DNA from: Candidatus Hydrogenedentota bacterium
Lineage (GTDB): Bacteria; Hydrogenedentota; Hydrogenedentia; Hydrogenedentales; CAITNO01
NCBI GenBank assembly: GCA_903893795.1
Contig: CAITNO010000031.1
Span: forward strand, 1 to 37,609
Reading direction: 5' to 3'
Length of the DNA: 37,609 nucleotides
Notes under the pieces: model-generated
The model's database searches: none
Told to the model about the DNA's origin: nothing
What the model saw: the letters and a program-made list of their open reading frames with translations, nothing else
Program-made: the position numbers and the translations under genes
Shown here: piece after piece, positions 1-8,319 of the stretch
How positions within the stretch are numbered: the first letter of the stretch is position 1
Layout: each line of letters begins with the position of its first letter

Positions 1-45
1 CTTGTCGCTCAAATCCAAACCCACGATCATGCTATACTCTTTCAT
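1..45 (-). CDS. Partial N-terminus of a probable IS110-family transposase
   Basis: Only the first 15 codons are inside the window; the gene continues off the left edge. The ATG at 45 is preceded on the minus strand by AAGGAG at a good distance. The peptide reads MKEYSMIVGLDLSDK. A hydrophobic strand ending in G-[IL]-D-[LV]-[SG]-[DK]-K at the very N-terminus is typical of IS110-family DEDD transposases, where that Asp is the first catalytic acid. The call rests on 15 residues, so another RNase-H-fold protein is possible. If correct, the element's non-coding end lies at 46 onward. Confidence 0.45.
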   Translation of the reverse strand, partial: MKEYSMIVGLDLSDK

Positions 46-374
46 GCCGGTTCTCCTTATGTTGTGTGCTTCGCGCACTGTTTTGCAGACGACCCTATCG
101 TACTGCGTTGGGGAACCGGCCTTCTCATTTTATCTGCCCTGGTCCTGCCCGGTTGGCCCGTGGCAGGCGCGCATTTCTGCGGTGACCGGGCTGTGCGACC
201 CGAATCGGTGTTCCGTCAGGCAAGCCCTTTCAAGGTCATTCGGGCCAAAGTGACCGAAGGCAGGGCAACCTTTTATGGATTTGCCCAGTCCAACACGCTA
301 ATCAGATTCTTATAGCAACCGGAGTCTGTTTTCACCGGTCCAGGGAGTCATTCTAAGTTTACGGATAAAGTTGC
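46..374. other. Gene-free stretch upstream of the IS110-like start
   Basis: I see no convincing gene here. Short open frames (for example 64-315 on the plus strand) have no ribosome-binding site and no recognisable protein character. If the left-edge gene is an IS110 transposase, this stretch could contain the element's non-coding end, which in IS110 relatives can encode a bridge RNA. I could not define an element boundary or a structured RNA by eye. Confidence 0.3.
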
Positions 375-404
375 TTGCATTTTACCTGAAAACATTAGTA
401 TAAT
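375..404 (+). promoter_or_regulatory. Probable sigma-70-type promoter for the FadL-like gene
   Basis: TTGCAT at 375-380, an 18-bp spacer, and a perfect TATAAT at 399-404, in an AT-rich stretch that stands out from the GC-rich surroundings. Transcription would start near 411, giving a leader of about 65 nt before the ATG at 478. Confidence 0.6.
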
Positions 405-477
405 CAGCATGATTATAACCAATCTCTATGTTCGGAAGAATATGCGTTCCAGGTCGACTACAAAGGAGCAATGAATT

Positions 478-1716
478 ATGTCGCCGTCAAACCTTGGTTT
501 AAGAGGAGTCATCAGAGGGCTTGGCCTGTTTTCCATCATGGCCTTGTCGCTGGTAATTGGGTTCAGCCAAAAGGCTTCGGCCACCGATGGACACCAACTC
601 ATCGGCATCGGTGTGTTGCAGGAGGGCACGGGCGGTGCGGGTGTGGCCAGTCCAAAGGACAGCACCTGGGTGCTGCTGAACCCGGCCGGCATTGTTGGCC
701 TGGACCGTCGGGTGGACTTCAGCTTTGAGTATTTCAGGCCCTACCGTTATGTTGAGCCGCACGGTATCGTCATGCCCAACACCGGTGCCGGGCGCATGGG
801 CGATGACGGCGCCTTTCCGATCCCGGCAATGGGCGCAGTGTTCCCCTGCGGCCAGGGCGCGTTTGGCGTTGGCCTCTTCGCGGTAAACGGCATGGGCGTC
901 GATTACCGCAAATCGCGCACCACCATTCCCGGCCTGTTCGGCCAGAATTTTGACCGCCGCACCCAGTACGGCGTGATGAAGCTCAGTCTCGCCTACGCCT
1001 ACCGTTTTGACAACGGGTGGTCCGTGGGTGTCGGCGCCAATCTCGACTACGAGCGTTTCAAGACTGACATGCTCACGCTCGGATTCTGGGAGACCGCAGG
1101 CAAGAACCAGTGGGACGACGGATTGGGCGGAGGCCTCAGCCTCGGCGTGTACAAGAATTGGGACCGCTGGAGTGTCGGTGCCGCCTACACCACGCCCCAG
1201 TGGGTGCAGACCTTCAGCAAGTACAAAGACCTGCTTCCGAACCCCCTCGACCTGCCGCAGACGGTTCAGGCCGGCGTGGCGTTCAAGGTGACGCCCGACG
1301 TGGAACTGGTCCTCGACTATAAATTCATCAATTGGACCGGGGTGTACCAAATCGCCCGGGATCCCATCAAGGGCGGCTTTGGCTGGAAAGATCAGCATGT
1401 CGTGAAGGCCGGTGTGACCTGGACGGTCAACCCCAAGTGGACACTGCGCGCGGGCGCCTCCTACGGCAACTCCCCGATAACCGACAAGGTTGTCTTTGCC
1501 AACGCGCTGTTCCCCGCCATCACCGAACTGTCCCTGACGACCGGCGTCACCTACGCCGTCACGGAGAATTCCGACATCCACTTCGCCTACGAGCACGCCT
1601 TCGGCAACAACATGACCGACAGCGGCAAGGGCGACCTCTTCTCCTTCGTGGGCAAGGGAACCAAGATTCACCTCGACGAGAACTGCTTCACCGTGGGATA
1701 CAGTTACAAGTTCTAG
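478..1716 (+). CDS. OmpP1/FadL/TodX-family outer-membrane transport protein
   Basis: A 412-residue outer-membrane beta-barrel of the FadL family, which moves hydrophobic compounds such as long-chain fatty acids or aromatics across the outer membrane. The first ~36 residues form a signal peptide (basic n-region, hydrophobic core, cleavage near KASA-T). The mature N-terminus has the family hallmark G-x-x-L-I-G-I-G followed by GTGGAGVASP and then NPAGI, the region that forms the hatch and NPA motif in FadL. Alternating aromatic strands follow, and the chain ends in Tyr-Lys-Phe, the terminal aromatic expected for Bam recognition. AAAGGAG sits 9 nt before the ATG at 478; an ATG at 471 in another frame is too close to it. 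The gene appears monocistronic, followed by a 122-nt gap. Substrate cannot be read from sequence. Confidence 0.88.
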   Translation: MSPSNLGLRGVIRGLGLFSIMALSLVIGFSQKASATDGHQLIGIGVLQEGTGGAGVASPKDSTWVLLNPAGIVGLDRRVDFSFEYFRPYRYVEPHGIVMPNTGAGRMGDDGAFPIPAMGAVFPCGQGAFGVGLFAVNGMGVDYRKSRTTIPGLFGQNFDRRTQYGVMKLSLAYAYRFDNGWSVGVGANLDYERFKTDMLTLGFWETAGKNQWDDGLGGGLSLGVYKNWDRWSVGAAYTTPQWVQTFSKYKDLLPNPLDLPQTVQAGVAFKVTPDVELVLDYKFINWTGVYQIARDPIKGGFGWKDQHVVKAGVTWTVNPKWTLRAGASYGNSPITDKVVFANALFPAITELSLTTGVTYAVTENSDIHFAYEHAFGNNMTDSGKGDLFSFVGKGTKIHLDENCFTVGYSYKF

Positions 1717-1838
1717 GCGGGAAAGCCGCAGGGATGCTGGCATGGAAAGCCGTGGCATATAAGTCCGCCGATGATTTGTTTGGACAACACAGTTTTGTGC
1801 AGTGAAAAGATAGTAGGCGTCTCGAAAGGAGCGCGAGC

Positions 1839-3173
1839 ATGAGCGACCCGACCCAACGCGTATATGATTCCATTCTGGACATGCTGTCCGGTCCGGAAAA
1901 CCCCACGCCGCTGCTGCGGCTAAACCGGGTGTCGCCGTTCAAGCACGCCAAAGTCTATGCAAAGCTGGAGTGGTACAACCCCTTCGGTGCCGTAAAAGAC
2001 CGCGTGGCCGCCAATCTCCTGCGCGATGCGGAAGAGCGCGGCCAGGAGTTCGAGAACCTCGTCGAGCCGACTTCGGGAAACACCGGCATGGGCCTCGCCA
2101 TGCTGTCCAACGCCAAGGGATACAAATTCACGGCAACGCTCTCGCTGGCGATTCCGGCGGAAAAGCGGGCAGCGCTCCGCGCCTTTGGGGCGAACCTGGT
2201 GGAACTTTCCGACGAACTCTGCCCCATGCCCGGCGCCCCCGAAGGCGCCATGGCCCGGGCCACGCAGATGGGTTCCCAGTCCGGATGGCACCAGTTGAAC
2301 CAGTACAAGAACCCCGCCAATCCCGACGCCCACTTCCGCACTACCGGCCCGGAAATCTGGAAGCAGACCCAGGGCACGATTACCCATTTTGTGGCCGGTC
2401 TCGGCACTTGCGGCACCATCACCGGCAGCGGCCGTTTCCTCAAGTCGCAGAACCCCGGCATCAAAGTGCTCGGCGTTCATCCGGCCGAGGGGCACGACAT
2501 TCCCGGCGTGCGCAGTCTCCGCCAGCTCAAGCTTGCCGATTTCTTCAAACCCGAGGAATACGACGGATTGGTCGAAATAGACAACAAAGAAGCCTATGCC
2601 CTTTGCAGGCGGCTGAACCAGGAGGAAAGCGTCATCGCTGGTCCCAGCTCGGGCATGGCGCTGGCCGGCGCGTTCAAACTCATCCCGGACGAACCCGGCG
2701 TGGTGGCCGTGGTGATTTTTCCCGACAATGCCTTCAAGTACACCTCATCATTCAGGAAGCACTGGCCCGAATTGTTTCCGGCCCAAGCGGCGGCCCCCGT
2801 AGCATCGCCCGCGTCGGATATTCTCAATGCCGTGCAGCGCCACGCCGAGAATTCGCCCGATGTCATTAGTCCCGCCGACACAGTCGAACTGGTGCGCCAG
2901 GGCGCGGTGCTGCTCGATGTGCGCACCGTCAAAGAGTATGAAGACGGCCACATTGAAGAGGCGCTGAATGTTCCCCTCGCCTCGATTACCGAGGGCTCCG
3001 CGCAGGGTCTGCCCGCAGACCGTTCGCAGACCATCGTGACCATCTGCGGCATTGGAAAGCGTTCGCTCAGCGCCCTGCTCCTGCTCAAGGCGCAGGGTTA
3101 TGAAAAGGTGAAGAGTTCCCGCGGCGGAATGCTGTTGTGGAACGAGGAAAAGCATCCGCTCAAGATTACCTGA
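1839..3173 (+). CDS. Cysteine synthase-like PLP enzyme fused to a C-terminal rhodanese domain
   Basis: Residues 1 to ~310 are a fold-type II beta-substituting enzyme of the CysK/CysM family, which makes cysteine from an activated serine and a sulfur donor. The PLP lysine is K53 in NPFGAVKDR, the substrate-binding loop is PTSGNTG at 77-83, and the phosphate loop is GLGTCGT. The C-terminal GPSSG supplies the serine that contacts the pyridine nitrogen. After an Ala/Pro linker, the last ~110 residues are a rhodanese domain with LLDVRTVKEYEDGHIEEA and the catalytic cysteine in TICGIGKRS. The fusion implies that sulfur is delivered as persulfide or handed on by the rhodanese. The ATG at 1839 follows AAAGGAG. 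It is divergent in sequence from the stand-alone cysteine synthase at 21495-22421. Cysteine synthase activity is inferred; the acceptor could be O-phosphoserine, O-acetylserine or another alcohol ester. Confidence 0.85.
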   Translation: MSDPTQRVYDSILDMLSGPENPTPLLRLNRVSPFKHAKVYAKLEWYNPFGAVKDRVAANLLRDAEERGQEFENLVEPTSGNTGMGLAMLSNAKGYKFTATLSLAIPAEKRAALRAFGANLVELSDELCPMPGAPEGAMARATQMGSQSGWHQLNQYKNPANPDAHFRTTGPEIWKQTQGTITHFVAGLGTCGTITGSGRFLKSQNPGIKVLGVHPAEGHDIPGVRSLRQLKLADFFKPEEYDGLVEIDNKEAYALCRRLNQEESVIAGPSSGMALAGAFKLIPDEPGVVAVVIFPDNAFKYTSSFRKHWPELFPAQAAAPVASPASDILNAVQRHAENSPDVISPADTVELVRQGAVLLDVRTVKEYEDGHIEEALNVPLASITEGSAQGLPADRSQTIVTICGIGKRSLSALLLLKAQGYEKVKSSRGGMLLWNEEKHPLKIT

Positions 3174-3306
3174 ATGCGCGCGGAGACGCGGTCTCCATGC
3201 GCGCGGTGAAATTGGATTGAAATTTCGAAGGCGACGGGCCGGTGCAGGCCCCGCCGGTGATCATTTGAAAAGGCGCGGCACGGTGCCGCGCAGGAGGATT
3301 GAAGCC

Positions 3307-3870
3307 ATGGCTGCCGTAGCAACGATTACCCCCCTTTCATTGAAGGCCCTGTATGATCGGGAACAGGGCATCCACGTCTTTGACGTTCGCACCCCGGCGG
3401 AGTTCCAGTCACTGCACTTTCCCTTTGCAAAGCCCGCCCCTCTGGAAGCGCTCAAACCCAAAGAGGTGGTGGCGCAGGCCGGCATCGGCAACGCCGAGAC
3501 CATCTATCTCTCCTGCAAAGGCGGGACTCGTTCGCGCTTGGCCGCCGACAAGTTTGTGAAAGAGGGATTCAGCAACGTCTGCGTGGTCGAGGGCGGCATC
3601 GATGCTTGGGCGGCCGCCGGACTTCCGGTTGTGGGCGGGCGCAAGGTGATATCCCTGGAGCGCCAAGTGCGCATCGCGGCGGGCAGTCTCGTCATACTCG
3701 GTCTTGCGCTTTCCTATGCGGTGAGTCCGGGTTTTGTGGGCGTGTCCGCCTTTGTCGGTTGCGGACTTGTGTTCGCCGGCATCACCGACACCTGCGGCAT
3801 GGGAATGCTCCTCGCGCGGATGCCCTGGAATCAAGGCGGAACAGAACCCCCGAAGGCCTGCTCGCAGTAA
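3307..3870 (+). CDS. Membrane-anchored rhodanese (YgaP-like) with C-terminal DUF2892 segment
   Basis: A 187-residue protein. Residues 1 to ~108 are a single rhodanese domain (HVFDVRTPAEF, catalytic Cys in LSCKGGTRSR) that would carry a persulfide on the cytoplasmic side. The C-terminal part starts with SLERQVRIAAGS and contains two hydrophobic helices, ending in TDTCGMGMLLARMPWN, the arrangement of E. coli YgaP and other DUF2892 proteins. The ATG at 3307 follows a strong AGGAGG; an upstream TTG in frame lacks one and would add 30 unlikely residues. It lies 133 nt after the cysteine synthase-rhodanese fusion on the same strand, so both probably serve sulfane-sulfur handling. The final ~10 residues after GG are not conserved-looking. 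Confidence 0.87.
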   Translation: MAAVATITPLSLKALYDREQGIHVFDVRTPAEFQSLHFPFAKPAPLEALKPKEVVAQAGIGNAETIYLSCKGGTRSRLAADKFVKEGFSNVCVVEGGIDAWAAAGLPVVGGRKVISLERQVRIAAGSLVILGLALSYAVSPGFVGVSAFVGCGLVFAGITDTCGMGMLLARMPWNQGGTEPPKACSQ

Positions 3871-3934
3871 CATCCGGATCATCATGGAGCAACAGAGTCG
3901 CAACCAATGGAACTGCGAGTCGCAAGGCATTAGG

Positions 3935-3971
3935 CCCCCCCCTTGAGTGGGGCAGCCCGAAGGGCGGGGGG
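3935..3971. other. GC-rich hairpin between convergent genes
   Basis: A run of eight C plus TT at 3935-3944 can pair, with one interruption, with AAGGGCGGGG at 3960-3969. It lies between the rightward rhodanese gene and the leftward lyase-like gene, where bidirectional termination would be useful. No T-run follows on either strand, so factor-independent termination is doubtful. Confidence 0.35.
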
Positions 3972-4045
3972 TGTATGCTCCGCACGCACCCTAATCATCG
4001 TGTCTTGCGAACATTTTGGAACATTGTAGTACGGAGTTCCGTGTT

Positions 4046-5536
4046 TCAGGCGCGCCGGAACAATCTGTTCAGGCGCGCCTTGGCACGCATGGCCTTCAGG
4101 ACCAGCGGCGGCAAAGGCGCTATGGCCGATGCTTCCGCGCTCTCCCCGCCTTCGCCGCTTTCGGCCGACAGGGAAATGTTTCCCGTCTCGTCAGACGCGC
4201 AGTGCATCTGCTCGATGATCCCCAGCACCTGTTTCTTGACCAGCCGCCGCAGCGGCGCCTTGGCGATCAGCCCGTACATTGGCGCGCTGCCCTCAAAGGC
4301 CGAATCCGGGTGCGCCTTCACGTAATCGACCGCTTCGCGGAGTTCCGCCAGATAGATATCGGCGACCTGAAGATGGCCCGGGTTCAGGATCATGTGCAGG
4401 CTTTCAGGCCGCTGAAGCCGGTCCACATGCCACCCCCGCGCCTCCAGTTGATCCCCTACCGCATAGGCGCCCAGCTCAGGCTCGCGCCCCCCATAGGCCA
4501 CGACGGTTACGGGCGGACGGCCCAGCACTTCCAATTCCGTAATGGCGTTGATGCCGTTGATGTAGGCTTTCGCGGTTTCCATTGCCGCCCGGGCGTTGGC
4601 AACATAGCCCGCTTCGCCCATGCTGTGCAGCGCCGCCCAGGCGGCCGCAATCGCGCCCCCCGGCCGGGTGCCCGCAAGCGTGGGTGATGCGTAGATCCCG
4701 CCGCACCAGTCGGTCGACAGGCTGAACTGGTGGCGCAGGTAGGCCATGTCCGAGTAAAGAATCACCGACGCGCCCTTGGCCGCGTAGCCGTACTTGTGCA
4801 GGTCGGCCGAAATCGACGTGACCCCCGGCACACGGAAATCGAAGGGGGGGATTTCCGCGATGCGCTCTTCGGGTGTCAGCCGTTCCACGAAGGGCAGCAG
4901 GAAACCGCCCAGACAGGCATCCACATGCACCGGCAGTCCGTGCTTGAGCCCCAGCGCGGCGATCTCAGTGATGGGGTCCATCACACCGTAGGGATAGCAC
5001 GGGGCACTCCCCACCAGGGCGATGGTGTTCCGGTTGATTCGGGCCGCCATGGCGTCCACGTCCGCCCGGTAGTCCTGCTGCAGGGGAACGCTGACCATCT
5101 TGATGTCGAAATACTCGCCCGCCTTGTAGAAAGCGGCATGGGCCGATTCAGGAAGCACCACCTCCGGATGGCGAATCCGCTTCCGGTGGCTTCGCGCGTG
5201 CTGGCGGTAAGCCAGCATGGCCAGCAGAATGCTCTCCGAGCCGCCCGACGACATGGTCCCCACCGTGGCATCCGTTCCGTGAAGCAGCGCCGCCGCGATG
5301 CGCACCACGTCGTGCTCCATGCGGTGCAGGCTCTTGAACGCCATGGGGTTCAGGCCATTGGTGGAAAGAAAGAGATTGTGCGCCTCCTGGACCAATTCCG
5401 TGTGCGCGTCGGAGTGGTGGTAGACCAGCCCGAAAGCGCGGTGTTCGCGCCAGTGCACATCCTGTCCCGACAAAGCGCGCAACTGTTCCAGCACTTCCTC
5501 TTTAGGAAGGCCCTGCTCGGGAAGCTTTGATGCCAT
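4046..5536 (-). CDS. Sphingosine-1-phosphate lyase-like PLP-dependent enzyme
   Basis: A 496-residue fold-type I PLP enzyme of the group II decarboxylase clan. The PLP lysine is K248 in SADLHKYGYAAKG, and the ring-binding aspartate is D206 in HVDACLGG. TMSSGGSESI near residue 94 binds the phosphate. The phrase DWCGGIYASPTLAGTRPGG strongly resembles sphingosine-1-phosphate lyases (DPL1/SGPL1 and bacterial homologues) rather than glutamate decarboxylases. The last ~60 residues are a low-complexity Ser/Glu/Ala stretch and a basic tail. Start at 5536 has only a weak GGACGG upstream. It sits 15 nt after the reductase-TusA gene and is the last gene of the leftward sulfur operon, although its known family reaction (C-C cleavage of phosphorylated amino alcohols) has no obvious link to sulfur. 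Amino-acid decarboxylation is an alternative. Confidence 0.75.
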   Translation of the reverse strand: MASKLPEQGLPKEEVLEQLRALSGQDVHWREHRAFGLVYHHSDAHTELVQEAHNLFLSTNGLNPMAFKSLHRMEHDVVRIAAALLHGTDATVGTMSSGGSESILLAMLAYRQHARSHRKRIRHPEVVLPESAHAAFYKAGEYFDIKMVSVPLQQDYRADVDAMAARINRNTIALVGSAPCYPYGVMDPITEIAALGLKHGLPVHVDACLGGFLLPFVERLTPEERIAEIPPFDFRVPGVTSISADLHKYGYAAKGASVILYSDMAYLRHQFSLSTDWCGGIYASPTLAGTRPGGAIAAAWAALHSMGEAGYVANARAAMETAKAYINGINAITELEVLGRPPVTVVAYGGREPELGAYAVGDQLEARGWHVDRLQRPESLHMILNPGHLQVADIYLAELREAVDYVKAHPDSAFEGSAPMYGLIAKAPLRRLVKKQVLGIIEQMHCASDETGNISLSAESGEGGESAEASAIAPLPPLVLKAMRAKARLNRLFRRA

Positions 5537-5551
5537 GATATTCCGTCCGCT

Positions 5552-7879
5552 CTATTTGAGCCGTCGAATGCGCACCAGATGCCTGCCTTCAAAAGGAGTC
5601 ACGGAGATAATCTCATGGCCCTGCTCGGCCAGGCTTCCGGGAACATTCTGTATGGGTTCACCGTCATCCAGTATAACTTCGAGCACCGAACCGATCGATA
5701 TCTTTTCCAGCGCCACCTTGGCCTTGACGAAATTCATGGGGCACAGCACGCCGCTCAAGTCGGCACGCGCGGCGGCCTTCTCGGCACCCACTGAGGGCGC
5801 TGCGGCTGTTTCCTCTGCCAGGGGCGTCAGGCGGAACTTGAGATTGGCGTCCAGCGACCCGAAGAGGTCCGTGATCCGCGCCACCAACTCGCCGATGCTT
5901 TCCGCATGCTGGACGAGACTTTTTGTCTCGCCGCCCAGCCGCCAGTCCAGCGCGTCGGCGACCACGTTCCGCGATGCCGCCGAGACCCAGCCGGGCGTGA
6001 TGAGTTCCCGGTCAAAGGCCGCAAAGATGAGGTGCTCTTTCGTCACCTCCACGCCGAAGATGACCAGCAGTGATCGCGCCGCCGCCAGCAGCGACATGTA
6101 CAGTTCCTCGCTGCGCACCCGGTCATCCAGCACGGTCTTGGACGATCGGAGCGCGCTGGCCGCCTCGCGAATGTCCAGTTGGATTACGTCAAACACCCCG
6201 GCGCCGCATTCGCCCGGACCGCGCCCCGCCAGCGAAAAAGGCACCTCGGCGCCAAAGTCATAAAAGTAATCTTCCGGCGGGTTCGGCGGAATCACCGCAT
6301 GCTCCGCCACCAGCCGGCGCAGGTCCTCCGCACCGGTCATGCCCTGCTTCACGGCGGCCGCCAGCAGCTCGGGCAGGCGCCTAGCCGGAACCACGCCCAG
6401 CGGCTGCGCAAGCTGCGCACCGTCTTCTGAGACCACGCCCCCTGCGAGCACGACATAGGCCGGGAGCAGTCGTCCATTGTGGCGCTGCGCGCGGCCCTCC
6501 AGGCCGATGGCGCCAATGTGATGCCCGCCGCAACTGTTGGGGCATCCGCTGATCCGAATCACCGGTGCCCCTTCGCCGCCCGCCACATCCTGCGCGTCAA
6601 AGGCCGCGCTGATGGCCGAGGCCAGTCCGCGGGACAGGCACAGGCCAAGCTTGCAGGTCGATGCGCCCGCGCAGGCCACCACCCGGGGACGCGCGTTTCG
6701 GAAGGAGGAAAAGACAATGGTTTCACGCAGCACCGCCAGCGCGGCGGCCAGTTCGGCGCGGCGCACGCCGTATACCAAAAGCTCCTGTTCCTGCGTGGTG
6801 CCCACCAGCCCCAGCCCGTGCTTTTTCGCCAGATGGGCAACAAGTTCCAAGTCCTCGGCGGAAATGTCGCCCAGGGGCAGCGGCAAACGAAGCGTAACGC
6901 TCTCCGCCGCCTTCTCCGGCCAGATGAGGTGTTGCAGGTCAGGCTGCACGTCTTCGATGTGGGCTTCGGAAAGGACCGTCTGCGGGGCGAAACGTGCCTC
7001 CAGGTCCCGGACGCTCGGAGGGTCGCCCGCGAGGCCTTCCGCCCGGACCGCCACCAGTTCCTCCTGGTACAGCTTCTTGAAGGCATTGTCGCCCAGGCGG
7101 TTCAATACAAAGCGCAACCGCGCGCGGTTCTTGTTCGTGCGGTCGCCGTTCTTGTCGAACACGCGCCGGATGGCCTCGGCCACCTCCACGGCCTCCGCCA
7201 CGGGGATAAACTCTTCAATGACAATGCCGCCGCGCGGACTTCCGCCCAGACCTCCGGCCGCATACACGAGAAAGCCCTGCTCCCCGTCGCGCGTCTTCGC
7301 GAAGAAGCCCAGGTCCGCCACGGACGCCAGCGCGCAGTCGGTGCCGCAGCCCGAGAAGGCGATCTTGTACTTGCGCGGAAGGTTGAAGGAGCTTCGGTGC
7401 TGCAGCAGGTACTCGGCCACCGAAATGGCATGGGGCGCCACGTCAAAACGCTCCTGGGGGCAGCGCCCCGCGCGCGGGCAGGCCGACACGTTGCGCACCG
7501 TGTTTCCGCCGCCGCCGCGCGAGCTGATGCCCCCGTCCAGAAGCCCCTCCAGCACGTCGGGCGTGCTTTCGATGGGCACATCGTGAATCTGGATGTCCTG
7601 CCGCGTCGTCACGTGCAGCACACCGTTGCCGTGGGCCTGGCTCAGCGCCGCAATCCGCGTCAACTGCTGCGGCAGCGCAAGCCCCGCGCCCAGGCGAACC
7701 CGCACCATGAACCTGCCGTCCGTCCGCTGCTCATAAATGCCCATCGGCACGCGGTACGCCTTGAACGCCGTCGGATTGCTCTCGCCCCGGCGGTAGGCGG
7801 CCACTTTCTCGCGGTAGGCCAGCACGTCCTCCCGGACGCTTTGCGGTATGTGCAGAATGGGTTCGGTGCTGTGGCTCAT
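5552..7879 (-). CDS. Siroheme sulfite/nitrite reductase fused to a C-terminal TusA-like domain
   Basis: A 775-residue protein. Residues ~1-550 are a ferredoxin-type sulfite/nitrite reductase with the duplicated fold. The siroheme-[4Fe-4S] ligands are C403 and C409 (CAGASTC) and C446 and C450 (CPNSC), and TTRQDIQIHDV is the family signature near residue 91. Residues ~575-690 are a helical segment I do not recognise; a HEPN-like fold is a guess. The last ~70 residues are a TusA/SirA domain with the sulfur-accepting LCP motif (LCPMNFVKAKVAL). This places a sulfur acceptor on the enzyme that makes sulfide, so sulfite reduction is more likely than nitrite reduction, and context with hcyS, hcyF, hcyD and metY agrees. 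The start ATG at 7879 overlaps the hcyD stop by 4 nt (ATGA), indicating translational coupling. Confidence 0.85.
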   Translation of the reverse strand: MSHSTEPILHIPQSVREDVLAYREKVAAYRRGESNPTAFKAYRVPMGIYEQRTDGRFMVRVRLGAGLALPQQLTRIAALSQAHGNGVLHVTTRQDIQIHDVPIESTPDVLEGLLDGGISSRGGGGNTVRNVSACPRAGRCPQERFDVAPHAISVAEYLLQHRSSFNLPRKYKIAFSGCGTDCALASVADLGFFAKTRDGEQGFLVYAAGGLGGSPRGGIVIEEFIPVAEAVEVAEAIRRVFDKNGDRTNKNRARLRFVLNRLGDNAFKKLYQEELVAVRAEGLAGDPPSVRDLEARFAPQTVLSEAHIEDVQPDLQHLIWPEKAAESVTLRLPLPLGDISAEDLELVAHLAKKHGLGLVGTTQEQELLVYGVRRAELAAALAVLRETIVFSSFRNARPRVVACAGASTCKLGLCLSRGLASAISAAFDAQDVAGGEGAPVIRISGCPNSCGGHHIGAIGLEGRAQRHNGRLLPAYVVLAGGVVSEDGAQLAQPLGVVPARRLPELLAAAVKQGMTGAEDLRRLVAEHAVIPPNPPEDYFYDFGAEVPFSLAGRGPGECGAGVFDVIQLDIREAASALRSSKTVLDDRVRSEELYMSLLAAARSLLVIFGVEVTKEHLIFAAFDRELITPGWVSAASRNVVADALDWRLGGETKSLVQHAESIGELVARITDLFGSLDANLKFRLTPLAEETAAAPSVGAEKAAARADLSGVLCPMNFVKAKVALEKISIGSVLEVILDDGEPIQNVPGSLAEQGHEIISVTPFEGRHLVRIRRLK

Positions 7880-8319
7880 ATTACGTAGTCCTGTGCGGGG
7901 TCGTAGTCCTGATCGTCAAATAGCTGTATGGGAATCTCGACAACATTGCCCTCATGAATGCGAAAGCCCCGAAGTTCCGGCCGCCATGGTGTTGCCAGGG
8001 ACAGGATAAGGTAAACCACATTCGGGGTAAAGGCCAAACGTATGTCCTCCGCGGAGGGGTAGGCCGGCGAACTCGGATGGCTGTGATACACGGCCAGGAT
8101 TTCCGTCCCCGCCGCGCGCACCTTCTTCGCCACCGCAAACTGCTCCGCGGGCAGCATGGTGAAATGATCCTCGCTGTCGTCCGCGTTGGTCAGTTCGTGG
8201 ATCTCCTGGGCGATTCTTCCCTGTCCGGACAGCAAGCCGCACGCCTCAATCGGGTCTTCCGTTTCGGCCTGAATGATCATGGCGTCCAGAATGCGTTGGG
8301 GCAGGAAAAGTCCGGTCAT
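7876..8319 (-). CDS. hcyD: JAMM/M67-family metalloprotease that trims the sulfur carrier (HcyD-like)
   Basis: A 147-residue single-domain JAMM (MPN+) zinc peptidase. The complete motif is present: catalytic glutamate E25 in PIEACG, zinc ligands H79 and H81 in YHSHP, then PSAED with S89 and D92. In related systems (Mec+ with CysO, HcyD with HcyS) such enzymes remove residues after the Gly-Gly of a ubiquitin-like sulfur carrier, or release the product. Here the neighbouring carrier has four residues after its glycines, which gives the protease an obvious substrate. The ATG at 8319 is preceded by GAAGGAAG and overlaps the hcyF stop by 4 nt; a longer upstream reading has no support. The stop overlaps the start of the reductase gene. 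Confidence 0.87.
   Translation of the reverse strand: MTGLFLPQRILDAMIIQAETEDPIEACGLLSGQGRIAQEIHELTNADDSEDHFTMLPAEQFAVAKKVRAAGTEILAVYHSHPSSPAYPSAEDIRLAFTPNVVYLILSLATPWRPELRGFRIHEGNVVEIPIQLFDDQDYDPAQDYVI

Noticed and set aside
499..1758. Long open frame on the minus strand opposite the FadL-like gene
   Set aside because: It has no family character and mirrors the codon bias of the real gene, as is usual in GC-rich DNA; the plus-strand frame has a signal peptide, promoter and ribosome site.
4045..4079. 12-bp direct repeat TTCAGGCGCGCC at 4045-4056 and 4068-4079
   Set aside because: It lies at the end of the lyase-like gene within Arg/Ala-rich codons and shows no element boundary; probably chance in GC-rich sequence.
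6479..7888. Long plus-strand frame opposite the siroheme reductase
   Set aside because: Shadow of the real gene, with no recognisable domain; the reductase cysteine ligands are on the minus strand. The same applies to 11161-12384, 19602-21473, 25715-27193 and 35248-36861.
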